Origin: Curvibacter soli
GTDB taxonomy: Bacteria; Pseudomonadota; Gammaproteobacteria; Burkholderiales; Burkholderiaceae_C
Length of the DNA: 64,000 nt
Assembly: GCF_029211125.1 (NCBI RefSeq)
Contig: NZ_JARGEN010000018.1
Coordinates: forward strand, 38,251 to 102,250
Direction of reading: 5' to 3'
In this document: positions 30,818 to 39,701 of the stretch, in pieces
How the letters are laid out: every line of letters starts with the position of its first letter
Numbering within the stretch: the first letter of the stretch is position 1
Made by a program: the position numbers and the translations under genes
Notes under the pieces: model-generated
Told to the model about the DNA's origin: nothing
Databases searched by the model: none
What the model saw: the letters and a program-made list of their open reading frames with translations, nothing else

Positions 30818-33652
30818 TTGACTGCCCCCACCTCCCTCATCATCAATTCGGCCTTCACCGAGCCGCAGCAGTATTGGGCCGAGAACCTCGACCGCACGCT
30901 GCGGCGCGAGCCCACGCGCCGCCCGGCAGGCTACGAGATCATCGACACGCGTGAGAACACGCGGCGGCAGGTTTCCATACCGCTGGTGGACACCATCCGC
31001 GACCGGGTGCGCCTGTGGCGGGCTGATGGCTGGCCGGGCACCACGGCTGTGACGCTGGGTCTGCTGCAGCACTGGTGGGATGCAGAAAAGGTGTCGCGCC
31101 GCCAGTACCCTTTCTACTTCTGCCAGCTCGAAGCCATCGAGACGCTGATCTGGCACCTGGAGGCGCTGCCCGAATACCGCCAGGGCATCTACATCCAGGG
31201 CGACGGCGGTGAGTTTGAGCGGCTGTGCAACAAAATGGCCACGGGCAGCGGCAAAACCACGGTGATGGCCATGATCATCACCTGGCAGGTGCTCAATGCG
31301 CTGACCTACCCCAAGTCGCCGCGCAAGTATTCGAGCGCCATTTTTCTGGTGGCGCCGGGCCTGACGGTGAAGTCGCGCCTGCAGGTGCTGATGCCGGGCC
31401 ATGAGAACAATTACTACGACCAGTTCGAGCTGTGCCCCTCCGAGGCGCTGCGGCAAAAGCTCAACCGCGCCGACATCCTGATCGAGAACTGGCACACCCT
31501 GATGCCGCTGAAAGAGCCAGAGCGCTCGGTGGTGAAAAAGGGCAAGGAGAGCGACGAGGCTTACACCCGGCGCGTGCTGGGCCCGCTGGCCAACGCCAAG
31601 AACCTGGTGGTCATCAACGACGAGGCGCACCATGCCTATCGCAAGCCCGCCGACATCAAAGTGAGCAAGGCCGAGGCCGAAGCCTTTGGCATTGACCTGG
31701 ACGAGGCCACCCGCTGGGTGGAGGGGCTGGACCGCATCCACAAAACCCGGCGCATTGCGCGCTGCTTTGACCTGTCAGCCACGCCGTTTGCCCCCACGGG
31801 CCGCAACAACACCGAAGCGGGCTTGTTCACCTGGGTGGTGTCTGACTTTGGCCTGAACGATGCCATCGAGGCCGGGCTGGTGAAGACGCCCCGCGTGGTG
31901 GTGCGCGACGATGCCCTGCCCAACGCGCAGACGCTTCGCCCCAAGCTCTATCACCTGTACCGCGAGCCGGATGTGGCCGAAGACCTGAACCGCAAGGCCG
32001 AGGCCCACGAGCCCCTGCCTGCGCTGGTACAGCAGGCGTACACCCTGCTGGGCGCGGACTGGCGCGCCACCGCAGCCGAATGGGCGGCCCAGGGGCACCT
32101 GTCCCCACCGGTGATGCTGACGGTGTGCAACCGCACCGAAACAGCGGCGCGGGTGGAACATTACTTCACCAGGGGCCACGCGCAGTGGAACGAGTTGCAC
32201 GATGCCAACCGCACGCTGCGGGTGGACTCCAAAGTGCTGGAAAAGGCCGAGTTGGGCGAGGCGGCCAGCGCCGACAAAGACTATGACGCGCGCCTGCGCA
32301 GCATCGTGCAGGCGGTGCGCACCGAGCCACTGGTCAAGGAGCACTGGCTGGCCAGCAGCACCAAGAAGGAAGAAGTGCTGCGCGAGCTGGTGGACACCGT
32401 GGGCAAGCCAGGCCAGATCGGGCAAGACCTGCAAAACGTGGTGTCGGTGGCCATGCTGTCGGAGGGCTGGGATGCCAAGACAGTGACGCACATCATGGGG
32501 CTGCGCGCCTTCACCAGCCAGTTGCTGTGCGAGCAGGTGATTGGCCGGGGCCTGCGCCGCGTGGCCTACGACATCGACCCTGAAACGGGCTTGTATGCGC
32601 CGGAGTTTGTGAACGTGTTTGGTGTGCCGTTGTCGGTGGCCCTGCCGCCCGGCGGTGAGGGGCCGCCACCTCCACCGCCCAAGCCCAGCGTGCAGATAAA
32701 GACGCTGCCCGAACGGCAGGTGCATGAAATCAAATGGCCCAACATCCTGCGGGTCGATGAGGTGGTGCGCCCGCAACTGGTGGTGCAGTGGAGCCAGGTG
32801 CCGGTGCTCACCATCGACCCGGCCAAAGTGGCGCTGCACGCGGACATTGCGCCCGCGCTGGGCGGCGCGGCCGACTGGAGCCAGATCACCACCATCAACC
32901 TGGAGCTGCTGCCCGACGAGTTCCGCCAGCAAAGGCTGGTGTTCAAGGCCGCACAGAAGGCGTTTGAGCAGTTGCAGTACCAGTTCAAAGGGCAGCGCGA
33001 ATACCTGCTGTTCCAGTTGGTGCGGCTGGTGGAAACTTTGCTTGCGTCAAACAAAATCGATATTCCGTCGCTGTTCCACCAAGACCCGCTGCGCAAGCGG
33101 ATTCTGTTCTCCATGCACATGGACGCCATCGTCCAGCACCTGATGGCCTATGTGATCGAGCAAAACACCTTGCGGCTGGAGGCGGTGTTTGATGGCGAAC
33201 GGCCCGTGGGCAGCACGCGCGACATGCGCACCTGGTACACCACGCGGGTGGCCGAGCCCACGCAGCGCTGCCAGATCAGCCATATCGTGGTGGACAGCGG
33301 CTGGGAAAAATACGCCGCCAACGTGGCCGAGACGCACCCGGATGTGGCTGCCTGGGTGAAGAACGACCACCTGGGCTTTCACATCCTGTATTTGTGGAAT
33401 GGCACGAAGCGCAAGTACATCCCCGATTTTCTGGTGCGATTCAAATCGGGCAAGACCCTGGTACTGGAAATCAAGGGCGAGGATTCACCACAGGACCAGG
33501 CCAAACGACGCGCAATGGACCAGTGGGTGCAGGCCGTGAATGCGCAAGGCGGTCTTGGCACCTGGGCGTGGGATGTCGTCGTGGGCAGCATGTCTGCCAT
33601 GCAAGACGTGATGGGCAAGCATGCCTCACACGCTGGAGTGAGTGAGACTTAG
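30818..33652 (+). CDS. res: Type III-like restriction helicase-endonuclease (Res; BPTD_3080-like)
   Basis: A 944-residue superfamily 2 helicase with a C-terminal nuclease. Walker A is KMATGSGKTTVMAM (about residue 145), DEAH-type motif II is VINDEAHHAY, motif III LSATPFAP, and motif VI CEQVIGRGLRRVAYD. The C-terminus has YIPDFLVRFKSGKTLVLEIKG, a PD-(D/E)xK nuclease core (about 870-890). A Pro-rich linker GGEGPPPPPPKP separates the domains. It resembles the family NCBI calls BPTD_3080 (from memory), which partners large Mod proteins. The start is TTG 30818, 6 bp after the TOPRIM gene, with no strong ribosome binding site, so translation may depend on coupling. Confidence 0.88.
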   Translation: MTAPTSLIINSAFTEPQQYWAENLDRTLRREPTRRPAGYEIIDTRENTRRQVSIPLVDTIRDRVRLWRADGWPGTTAVTLGLLQHWWDAEKVSRRQYPFYFCQLEAIETLIWHLEALPEYRQGIYIQGDGGEFERLCNKMATGSGKTTVMAMIITWQVLNALTYPKSPRKYSSAIFLVAPGLTVKSRLQVLMPGHENNYYDQFELCPSEALRQKLNRADILIENWHTLMPLKEPERSVVKKGKESDEAYTRRVLGPLANAKNLVVINDEAHHAYRKPADIKVSKAEAEAFGIDLDEATRWVEGLDRIHKTRRIARCFDLSATPFAPTGRNNTEAGLFTWVVSDFGLNDAIEAGLVKTPRVVVRDDALPNAQTLRPKLYHLYREPDVAEDLNRKAEAHEPLPALVQQAYTLLGADWRATAAEWAAQGHLSPPVMLTVCNRTETAARVEHYFTRGHAQWNELHDANRTLRVDSKVLEKAELGEAASADKDYDARLRSIVQAVRTEPLVKEHWLASSTKKEEVLRELVDTVGKPGQIGQDLQNVVSVAMLSEGWDAKTVTHIMGLRAFTSQLLCEQVIGRGLRRVAYDIDPETGLYAPEFVNVFGVPLSVALPPGGEGPPPPPPKPSVQIKTLPERQVHEIKWPNILRVDEVVRPQLVVQWSQVPVLTIDPAKVALHADIAPALGGAADWSQITTINLELLPDEFRQQRLVFKAAQKAFEQLQYQFKGQREYLLFQLVRLVETLLASNKIDIPSLFHQDPLRKRILFSMHMDAIVQHLMAYVIEQNTLRLEAVFDGERPVGSTRDMRTWYTTRVAEPTQRCQISHIVVDSGWEKYAANVAETHPDVAAWVKNDHLGFHILYLWNGTKRKYIPDFLVRFKSGKTLVLEIKGEDSPQDQAKRRAMDQWVQAVNAQGGLGTWAWDVVVGSMSAMQDVMGKHASHAGVSET

Positions 33653-33706
33653 CCTGCCGCTTTGCCTCGTTCCATCACACCAAACCAGACCTAGGGCGGC
33701 CGACTT

Positions 33707-33904
33707 ATGAAACAGCACCGTGAGAGGCCCCTAGTCGCTGCGGTGCGAAACACCGCACTGTCTCCCGAAACTCGTCGCGCTCTGAAAGTGACTGGTATCG
33801 GCGCGACAGCGGGTGTTGCGATGGGTGCAGCAGTCGGAGGCTCCACCCCACGGCGCCGGGTCTGCGTCCGCGGCCCTGGTGTCCGGCAGCGAACCCCGCC
33901 ATGA
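33707..33904 (+). CDS. Small hypothetical ORF downstream of res
   Basis: A 65-codon frame (MKQHRERPLVAAVRN) with a Gly/Ala-rich middle VTGIGATAGVAMGAAVGG that could be a weak membrane helix. No clear ribosome binding site and no recognisable family. The stretch 33653-33930 between res and the CYTH/CHAD gene contains nothing else. It may not be a gene. Confidence 0.2.
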   Translation: MKQHRERPLVAAVRNTALSPETRRALKVTGIGATAGVAMGAAVGGSTPRRRVCVRGPGVRQRTPP

Positions 33905-33930
33905 GGCCGTGACAAGGAGATACAAGCACC

Positions 33931-35481
33931 ATGCCATCTGCCACCCACCCGGGCCCGGGAGTAGAACTCGAAATCAAGCTGGCCTTGCCCCTGTCCGACC
34001 CCACAGGACTGGCCGAGCAGTTGGCGCGCCTGCCGGCCCTTGCGCAGCACAAGCCCGTGCACAAGCAGGTGGACAACATCTATTACGACACCCCCGCAAA
34101 GTCCTTGCAGGCCCAGCGCATGGCCCTGCGCCTGCGGCGTGTGGGCGGGGACGACGCACCGCAATGGCTGCAAACCTTCAAGACCAGCGACAGTGGCGAT
34201 TCCGCACTGAGCCTGCGCGGTGAATGGGAGGTGCCGGCGCCAGGGGGTGCGCTGGTGCAGGCTGCCCTGCAGGCCGCGCCGCCCTGGCAACGCCTGGACC
34301 CTGATGGCGCAGTGTTCGCCGCGCTGCAGCCGTGCTTTCGCACGGCCTTCGAGCGAACGGCATGGACGGTGCGCCAGAGCGATGGCAGTGCCATCGAGGT
34401 GGCGCTTGACCTGGGGCAGATCACCTGCGGGCAGCGTAATGCGCCCATTTGCGAGCTGGAACTGGAGCTGCTGGCCGGTGCGCCCGCCGCGCTGTGCGAT
34501 CTGGCGCAGCAGATTGCGCAGCATATCGCCGTGCTGCCGCTGGCGGCCAGCAAGGCGCAGCGCGGTTATGCGTTGTGCGATGGCACGCTGGACGCCCCGG
34601 TGCGCGCCCGCCCGCAGCAACTGGGCCGCGAGGTCTCGTTGCGCGGCATGGTGCAGCCCGTGCTGGGCGAGATGTTTGCCCAGTTCACCGCCAACCTGAA
34701 CGCCTGGGTCCATAGCGACGATCCGGAACTGGTGCACCAGGCGCGCGTGGGCTGGCGGCGCTTTCGCAGCGCCTTGCGCCTTTTCAAGGCGGCCGTGCCG
34801 GTGCAGCAGATACCCGCGTGGCCGCAGATGCAGCCCATGCTGGTCTTGCTGGGCGAGTTGCGCGACCTGGATGTGGCGTGCACGCAGACCCTGCCCATGC
34901 TGCAAAGCGCCTATGTGGCTGGTGATGCCGGGCGGGCAGAGCTGTGGCAGGCGATGGAGCAGGCATTCCAGCAGGCCGTGCTGCGCCAGCGCCAGGCGCT
35001 GCGCAGCGCATTGCAGGAGCCGGCGGTGGGTGCCGCTTTGCTGGCCATCACGCTGTGGCTGGACGAGCTGAGTCGGCCGCAGGCCTGGGGGGAATCGCAG
35101 GACCTCCCAGGTAAAACCGTGCGCCACTGGGTGCGCCAGCGCATCACGCGGCTGCATGCGCAATGGAAAAAGGCGCTGCGCGACAGCACCCATGCCGAAA
35201 GCCAGCACCGTGCGCGCATTCTGGCCAAACGCCTGCGCTACAACATCGAAGCGTTGCGCCCGCTCTTGCCCGCCCGCACACAGCGCTGGCTGCAGCAGGC
35301 AGCCCAGGTGCAGGCGGGAATTGGCGCATCGCGCGATGTGCTGCAGGCCGGTGTGCTGGCCCAGCGGCTGGCGGTGGACCGGGGCATCGTGGAGTTTCTG
35401 CGCGGCTATGCTGCCGGCCGGGCCGGTGTGCCAGCGGTGCCGCCGGCCCCGCCGGCCCCGCCGGCGCAGGGTGGCGTATAG
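33931..35481 (+). CDS. CYTH and CHAD domain protein (inorganic triphosphatase-like)
   Basis: A 516-residue protein. The N-terminal CYTH domain (residues about 8-205) begins with the ExExK-type motif VELEIKLALP and continues with DNIYYDTPAKSLQAQRMALR; such domains hydrolyse triphosphates, often inorganic triphosphate, in a metal-binding tunnel. The C-terminal CHAD domain (about 230-490) is helical with conserved His/Arg: VHQARVGWRRFRSALRLF and HRARILAKRLRYNIEAL; CHAD domains bind polyphosphate. The end is a Pro-Ala repeat (VPPAPPAPPAQGG). ATG 33931 follows AAGGAGATACAAGC. Monocistronic. Confidence 0.9.
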   Translation: MPSATHPGPGVELEIKLALPLSDPTGLAEQLARLPALAQHKPVHKQVDNIYYDTPAKSLQAQRMALRLRRVGGDDAPQWLQTFKTSDSGDSALSLRGEWEVPAPGGALVQAALQAAPPWQRLDPDGAVFAALQPCFRTAFERTAWTVRQSDGSAIEVALDLGQITCGQRNAPICELELELLAGAPAALCDLAQQIAQHIAVLPLAASKAQRGYALCDGTLDAPVRARPQQLGREVSLRGMVQPVLGEMFAQFTANLNAWVHSDDPELVHQARVGWRRFRSALRLFKAAVPVQQIPAWPQMQPMLVLLGELRDLDVACTQTLPMLQSAYVAGDAGRAELWQAMEQAFQQAVLRQRQALRSALQEPAVGAALLAITLWLDELSRPQAWGESQDLPGKTVRHWVRQRITRLHAQWKKALRDSTHAESQHRARILAKRLRYNIEALRPLLPARTQRWLQQAAQVQAGIGASRDVLQAGVLAQRLAVDRGIVEFLRGYAAGRAGVPAVPPAPPAPPAQGGV

Positions 35482-35503
35482 GAGAACATGTTCACGATCT
35501 ATT

Positions 35504-35681
35504 GATCGCTAAAAACCGCAGTTGAATCCCCAAAATTCGAGCAAGTGCCTGTCTCGCATTGAGTTTCCATGCCTTTCAGACCCACCCATTGGAACTGCTC
35601 TGCTGTCACTTGAAGTCTTGGGAAACCCGCATGGATATTGGGCTTCTTCAGTTTTTCGGTTGACTCAACTGCGGTTTGGCG
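35504..35681. mobile_element. MITE-related element with AACCGCAGTTGA ends
   Basis: One end reads CGCTAAAAACCGCAGTTGA; an inverted, slightly shortened copy TCAACTGCGGTTTGGCG closes the element at 35665-35681. The 22-mer at the left end recurs at 13064. The body is AT-richer than the genome and encodes nothing recognisable. It abuts MITE copy 3 after only 3 bp. The gene-free stretch 35482-36021 holds these two elements and nothing else visible. Confidence 0.6.
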
Positions 35682-35684
35682 TTC

Positions 35685-35929
35685 TTCAACCTGGAAACGG
35701 CAGTTGGATGCGCCTGCCGGTGCCGTGATCGGGGTGCCGCGCTGCGGCTCCAACAGCACCTGCGTGCTGTTGGACAGCGCGAAGAAGGCCTGTCTCCGGC
35801 AGGCCTGCGCCCTGCAAGGGAGACGGCGCGGCGGGCTACTTACTGCCCGCAAGGAAAAGCAACGCCGCATGGCGCCCCGAGCGCGGTGCTGGCAGGCGCA
35901 TGGCGCTCTCACCCACGAGGTGAACGCCA
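35685..35929. mobile_element. MITE-like element, copy 3, truncated, inverted, with extra insert
   Basis: Starts TTCAA-CCTGGAAACGGCAGTTGG and matches the reverse complement of copies 1 and 2, ending at GAGGTGAACGCCA (35929), where similarity stops; the other end and its target duplication are missing. It has about 85 bp (roughly 35740-35825) absent from the other copies, including a perfect 11-bp hairpin TCCAACAGCAC / GTGCTGTTGGA with a 4-base loop (35749-35774). Confidence 0.75.
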
Positions 35930-36021
35930 ACCTTGCAGCCCGCTTCACCTGCGCGCAACCCTGAATCTGGGCTGACTTGGAAACCCCTGCATGGAGCACA
36001 ATCCCTGCCGTGAACGCCGCC

Positions 36022-37887
36022 ATGCCCCCCCTGACGCCGCCCGCCGTCCGCCGTCCCATCCGCGACCTGCCTGACGAATTGGTCAGCCAGATCGCCGCCG
36101 GCGAAGTGGTGGAGCGCCCCGCGTCCGTGGTGCGCGAGTTGGTGGACAACGCACTCGATGCCGGCGCCGCGCAGGTCACCGTTCGGCTGCTGGCGGGCGG
36201 CGTGCGGCTCATCAGCGTGGAGGACGACGGCGACGGCATCGCGCGCGAGGAACTGCCGCTGGCCCTGCGCCGCCACGCCACCAGCAAGATCGCCAGCCTG
36301 GCGGATCTCGAATCCGTGGCCACCATGGGTTTCCGCGGCGAGGCGCTGGCGGCCATCGCCTCGGTGAGCGAGATGTCCCTGCTTTCGCGCTCCGAAGGCC
36401 AGGCCAGTGCCTTTCTGCTCGACGCGCGCAGCGGCGAGCTGCGGCCCGCCGCGCGCGGCACCGGCACCACGGTGGAGGTGAAGGAGCTGTTCTTCTCCAC
36501 CCCCGCGCGGCGCAAGTTCCTGAAGACCGACGCTACCGAGCTGGCCCACTGCGTCGAATCCGTGCGCCGCCACGCGCTGGCGCGGCCCGATGTGGGTTTC
36601 GCCATTTGGCACGAAGGCCGGTTGGTGGAGCAGTGGCGCGCCCAGCCGCTCGCGGGCGGCGATGCGCTGGCGCGGCGGCTGGCCGACGTGCTGGGCGAGG
36701 AATTCATCGCGCAATCGGTGCCGCTGCGCCACAGCGCGGGCCCGGTCACGGTAACGGGCCGCGTGGGCATCCCGGACGCGGCGCGCGCGCGCGCCGACTG
36801 GCAGTTCTGCTACGTCAATGGCCGCTACGTGCGCGACAGGGTGCTAACCCACGCCGCGCGCAGCGCCTACGAGGACGTGCTGCACGGCCAGCGCCAGCCG
36901 GTCTACGCGCTGTACGTCGACATCGACCCCGCGCGCGTGGACGTGAACGTGCACCCCACCAAGATCGAGGTGCGCTTTCGCGACAGCCGCGAGGTGCACC
37001 AGGCCGTGCGCCACGCCGTGGAAAACGCCCTGGCCGCGCCGCGGGCTGGCGCGGGCGTGCCGCTGCTGCCCACCGCCGCGCCGCCGCAGGAATATGAACA
37101 AAAAACGGCTCCAGCGCAGGAAAAATGGGCGCAGGCAGCTATCAATCTAAGAGCATACGAGCCTCCCTCCGCCATCGGCAACAGGGTGGAAGACCTGGCC
37201 GCGCTGTGGCAGCCGCGCGGCGTGCCCGATGGCGATGCCGGCAGCAGCGCGCACCTGGGCCGCGAAGGCGCAGAAACCGCCCGCGAGGACAGCGACGGCG
37301 CTTGGCCATTAGGCCGCGCGCTGGCCCAACTGCACGGCATCTACATCCTGGCCGAGAACACGCAGGGCCTGGTCATCGTGGACATGCACGCCGCGCACGA
37401 GCGCATCGTCTACGAGCGGCTCAAGACGCAGGTGGACACGGCGCAAGGACTGGCGAGCCAGCCGCTGCTGATCCCGGCCACCTTCGCCGCCACGCCGACC
37501 GAGGTCGCCACCGCCGAGGCCGGCGCCGAAGTGCTGCACACGCTGGGGCTCGAAGTGGTGCCGTTCTCGCCCAAGACCCTGGCCGTGCGCGCCGTGCCCG
37601 CCACGCTGGCGCAGGGCGACCCGGTGGCGCTGGCGCGCAGCGTGCTGGCCGAACTGGCCGCGCACGACGCCAGCACCGTGGTGCGGCGCGCGCGCAACGA
37701 GATACTCGGCACCATGGCCTGCCACGGCGCCGTGCGCGCCAACCGCCGCCTGACCATCGACGAGATGAACGCCCTGCTGCGGCAGATGGAAGTAACCGAG
37801 CGCTCCGACCAGTGCAACCATGGCCGGCCCACCTGGCGGCAGTTGAGCATCGGCGACCTCGACACGCTGTTCCTGCGCGGGCGTTGA
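36022..37887 (+). CDS. mutL: DNA mismatch repair protein MutL
   Basis: A 621-residue MutL. The GHKL ATPase domain has IAAGEVVERPASVVRELVDN (motif I), DDGDGIAREEL (motif II) and HATSKIASLADL...TMGFRGEAL (motif III). The C-terminal dimerisation domain starts around residue 430 (GRALAQLHGIYILAENTQGL); HAAHERIVYERL and CNHGRPTWRQL are conserved. MutL couples MutS mismatch recognition to downstream nicking. ATG 36022 is preferred; GTG 36010 and TTG 35977 are in frame and none has a strong ribosome binding site. A palindromic repeat (37100-37156) is inserted in frame in the interdomain linker. The upstream region is filled with MITE debris, so the promoter may be altered. Confidence 0.95.
   Translation: MPPLTPPAVRRPIRDLPDELVSQIAAGEVVERPASVVRELVDNALDAGAAQVTVRLLAGGVRLISVEDDGDGIAREELPLALRRHATSKIASLADLESVATMGFRGEALAAIASVSEMSLLSRSEGQASAFLLDARSGELRPAARGTGTTVEVKELFFSTPARRKFLKTDATELAHCVESVRRHALARPDVGFAIWHEGRLVEQWRAQPLAGGDALARRLADVLGEEFIAQSVPLRHSAGPVTVTGRVGIPDAARARADWQFCYVNGRYVRDRVLTHAARSAYEDVLHGQRQPVYALYVDIDPARVDVNVHPTKIEVRFRDSREVHQAVRHAVENALAAPRAGAGVPLLPTAAPPQEYEQKTAPAQEKWAQAAINLRAYEPPSAIGNRVEDLAALWQPRGVPDGDAGSSAHLGREGAETAREDSDGAWPLGRALAQLHGIYILAENTQGLVIVDMHAAHERIVYERLKTQVDTAQGLASQPLLIPATFAATPTEVATAEAGAEVLHTLGLEVVPFSPKTLAVRAVPATLAQGDPVALARSVLAELAAHDASTVVRRARNEILGTMACHGAVRANRRLTIDEMNALLRQMEVTERSDQCNHGRPTWRQLSIGDLDTLFLRGR
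37100..37156 (+). repeat. CCAGCGC palindromic element P8, in frame inside mutL
   Basis: AAAAAACGGCTCCAGCGCAGG, then GGGCGCAGGCAGCTATC and tail GAGCAT. It encodes KTAPAQEKWAQAAINLRA at about residues 361-378, in the flexible linker between the ATPase and dimerisation domains. Confidence 0.8.
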
Positions 37888-38008
37888 CGGCGGCGCCGCG
37901 CCAACGGGTGCGATTCTTGCAGCAGTTTCCGCCGACGCACATGTAAAACAGCGTCGCAGTCCTGCCCGCGGGCGAACTTTTTATCGGCCCAACGACTCAC
38001 TCCACACC

Positions 38009-38971
38009 ATGAAACGCTGGCATTGGCCCGTCACACTCGGCTGCTGCGCGGTCGCCGTGGCGGCGCTCGCGGGCTGCGCCACGCTCGACGACAAGCAGCG
38101 CGAATGGATCTTCCAGCCCAGCGACACCGCCTGGGGCAACAGCGCCGCCGATGCCGAGGGCATGGATGGCGTGTGGATCGACTTCCACTCCCAGGCCACT
38201 GGCCAGGACGCACGGCTGCACGCGCTGTGGATCGCCGCCGCCGCGCCCGCCGCCGCCGAAGGCACCGACCTGATGTCCGCCGTGGGCAGCGAGGCCACGG
38301 CGATCCTGCCCGGCGGCACCGCCACGACTACCCAGGCCAGCGCCCCGCTGCCGCCCACGCCCGCGCAGACCCCCGTGCTGCTGTACCTGCACGGCGCGCG
38401 CTGGAACGTGGAAGGCTCCTCGGGCCGCATGCGGCGCATGCAGCAGATGGGCTTTTCGGTGCTGGCCATCGACTACCGCGGCTTCGGCAAAAGCTCGCCG
38501 GGTCTGCCCTCCGAGGCCACCGCCGCCGAGGACGCCCGCGCCGCCTGGGACTGGCTCGCCACAAAGTACCCCGGCCGGCCACGCTACATCTTCGGCCACT
38601 CGCTGGGCGGCGCCATCGCCATCGACCTGGCGTCCAGCGTGCGCGACGAGGCCGGCGTGATGGTGGAAGGCACGTTCACCAGCATTTCCGACGTGGTGAG
38701 CAGCTATAAGTGGGGCTGGCTGCCGCTGTCGCCGCTGATCACGCAGCGCTTCGACTCGCAGAGCAAGGTGCGCGGCATCGGCTCGCCACTGCTCGTGGTG
38801 CACGGCACGAACGACTCCACCATTCCCCCATCGCTGGGCCGCAAGCTGTTCGACGCGGCCACGGGGCGCAAGCAGTTCCTGCTGGTGGAAGGCGGCTCGC
38901 ACTTCAACACCAACGCGGTGGGGCAGTCGCAGTACCGGCAGGCGATCACGCAGCTTTTCGGCATGCGCTAG
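38009..38971 (+). CDS. Alpha/beta hydrolase with lipoprotein signal
   Basis: A 320-residue serine hydrolase. The N-terminus LGCCAVAVAALAGCATLDD is a signal peptide with lipobox LAGC, so it is a predicted lipoprotein. Core motifs are LLYLHGARWNVEGS (oxyanion strand), AIDYRGFGKSS, nucleophile elbow FGHSLGGAIA, an Asp in VVHGTNDSTIP and a His in VEGGSHFNT. The arrangement resembles ABHD13/Bem46-like hydrolases of unknown substrate. A variable Ala/Thr/Pro-rich insert (about 80-125) precedes the hydrolase core. Its TAG stop belongs to a CTAG-ended repeat element (38968). Confidence 0.88.
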   Translation: MKRWHWPVTLGCCAVAVAALAGCATLDDKQREWIFQPSDTAWGNSAADAEGMDGVWIDFHSQATGQDARLHALWIAAAAPAAAEGTDLMSAVGSEATAILPGGTATTTQASAPLPPTPAQTPVLLYLHGARWNVEGSSGRMRRMQQMGFSVLAIDYRGFGKSSPGLPSEATAAEDARAAWDWLATKYPGRPRYIFGHSLGGAIAIDLASSVRDEAGVMVEGTFTSISDVVSSYKWGWLPLSPLITQRFDSQSKVRGIGSPLLVVHGTNDSTIPPSLGRKLFDAATGRKQFLLVEGGSHFNTNAVGQSQYRQAITQLFGMR

Positions 38972-39008
38972 TGCAGTGCTCAACGCTAAGCAGCACATAA
39001 AACCGCGC
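38968..39008. repeat. CTAG-ended element, one end only
   Basis: CTAGTGCAGTGCTCAACGCT and the following 21 bases match the reverse complement of the right half of the element at 11850-11927, with one mismatch. Similarity ends after CCGCGC. As at the first copy, the CTAG supplies the stop codon of the preceding gene. The rest of 39009-39191 has no recognisable content. Confidence 0.7.
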
Positions 39009-39191
39009 CTTTTGACGCATGGCGGCGTTGCAAATCCTCGCGACTATGGAATCCATATCCATGGATATCGTTGTCTCGCATCCATTGGCACCGCGAAGCC
39101 TGACGTTCCGGGGCTGCCGCACCGAAGCCTATGAGCAGGCCCCAAACAACAGCGGGCCGGTCGACATGCCGCGTCTGCTACCCTCCCGCGC

Positions 39192-39701
39192 ATGTCCCCC
39201 GTGTCCCCCACCGCCGGTGAACGTCCGGCCGCCGCCATGCCGCCAGGGCTCGTCATCCTCGTGCTGGCGCTGCTGCTGGGCATCCAGCCCATCACCACCG
39301 ACATCTACCTGCCCGCGCTGCCGCAGCTCACCGAAGGGCTGGGCACCACGGTGTCGCAGGCGCAGCTCACGCTCAGCGCACTGATGCTGGCCTTCGGCGT
39401 CTCGCAACTGGCGTGGGGGCCGCTGTCGGACCGTTTCGGGCGCCGCCCCATCCTGCTCTGGGGCGTGGCCGCCTATACCTTTGCATCGCTGGGCTGCGTG
39501 CTGGCGCCCGGCATCGGCGCGGCGGTGATGTGCGGGCGCGCCATCGTGTGCGACGACCTGTACCAGCCCTGCGGCCAGAGCGGCGTGGTGGGGCCGTTCC
39601 CGCGGGCGGCGGGCACGGCGTCGGCGCGCAACGGCTTCTTCATGATGCTCACGGCCTGCGCCTGGACGCTCGTGCAGCAGCATGGCGAGCCGCGTGACTG
39701 A
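39192..39701 (+). pseudogene. Bcr/CflA-type MFS exporter with large internal deletion
   Basis: The first 120 codons are the start of a Bcr/CflA drug exporter: LGIQPITTDIYLPALPQLTE and WGPLSDRFGRRPILLWG (loop 2-3 motif). After GRAIVCDDLYQP the text jumps to VVGPFPRAAGTASARNGFFM, which in the family lies near helix 10, and ends at EPRD. About six helices are missing, so the 169-residue product cannot transport. The frame itself is open, so the deletion alone marks it as broken. It overlaps the first 20 bp of miaA. Confidence 0.8.

Noticed and set aside
25399..33700. tRNA-Arg as attachment site of an integrated island carrying the restriction operon
   Set aside because: No integrase gene is present, and no repeat of the tRNA 3' end was found near the end of the operon (33650-33930). 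The position next to the tRNA is noted only as context.
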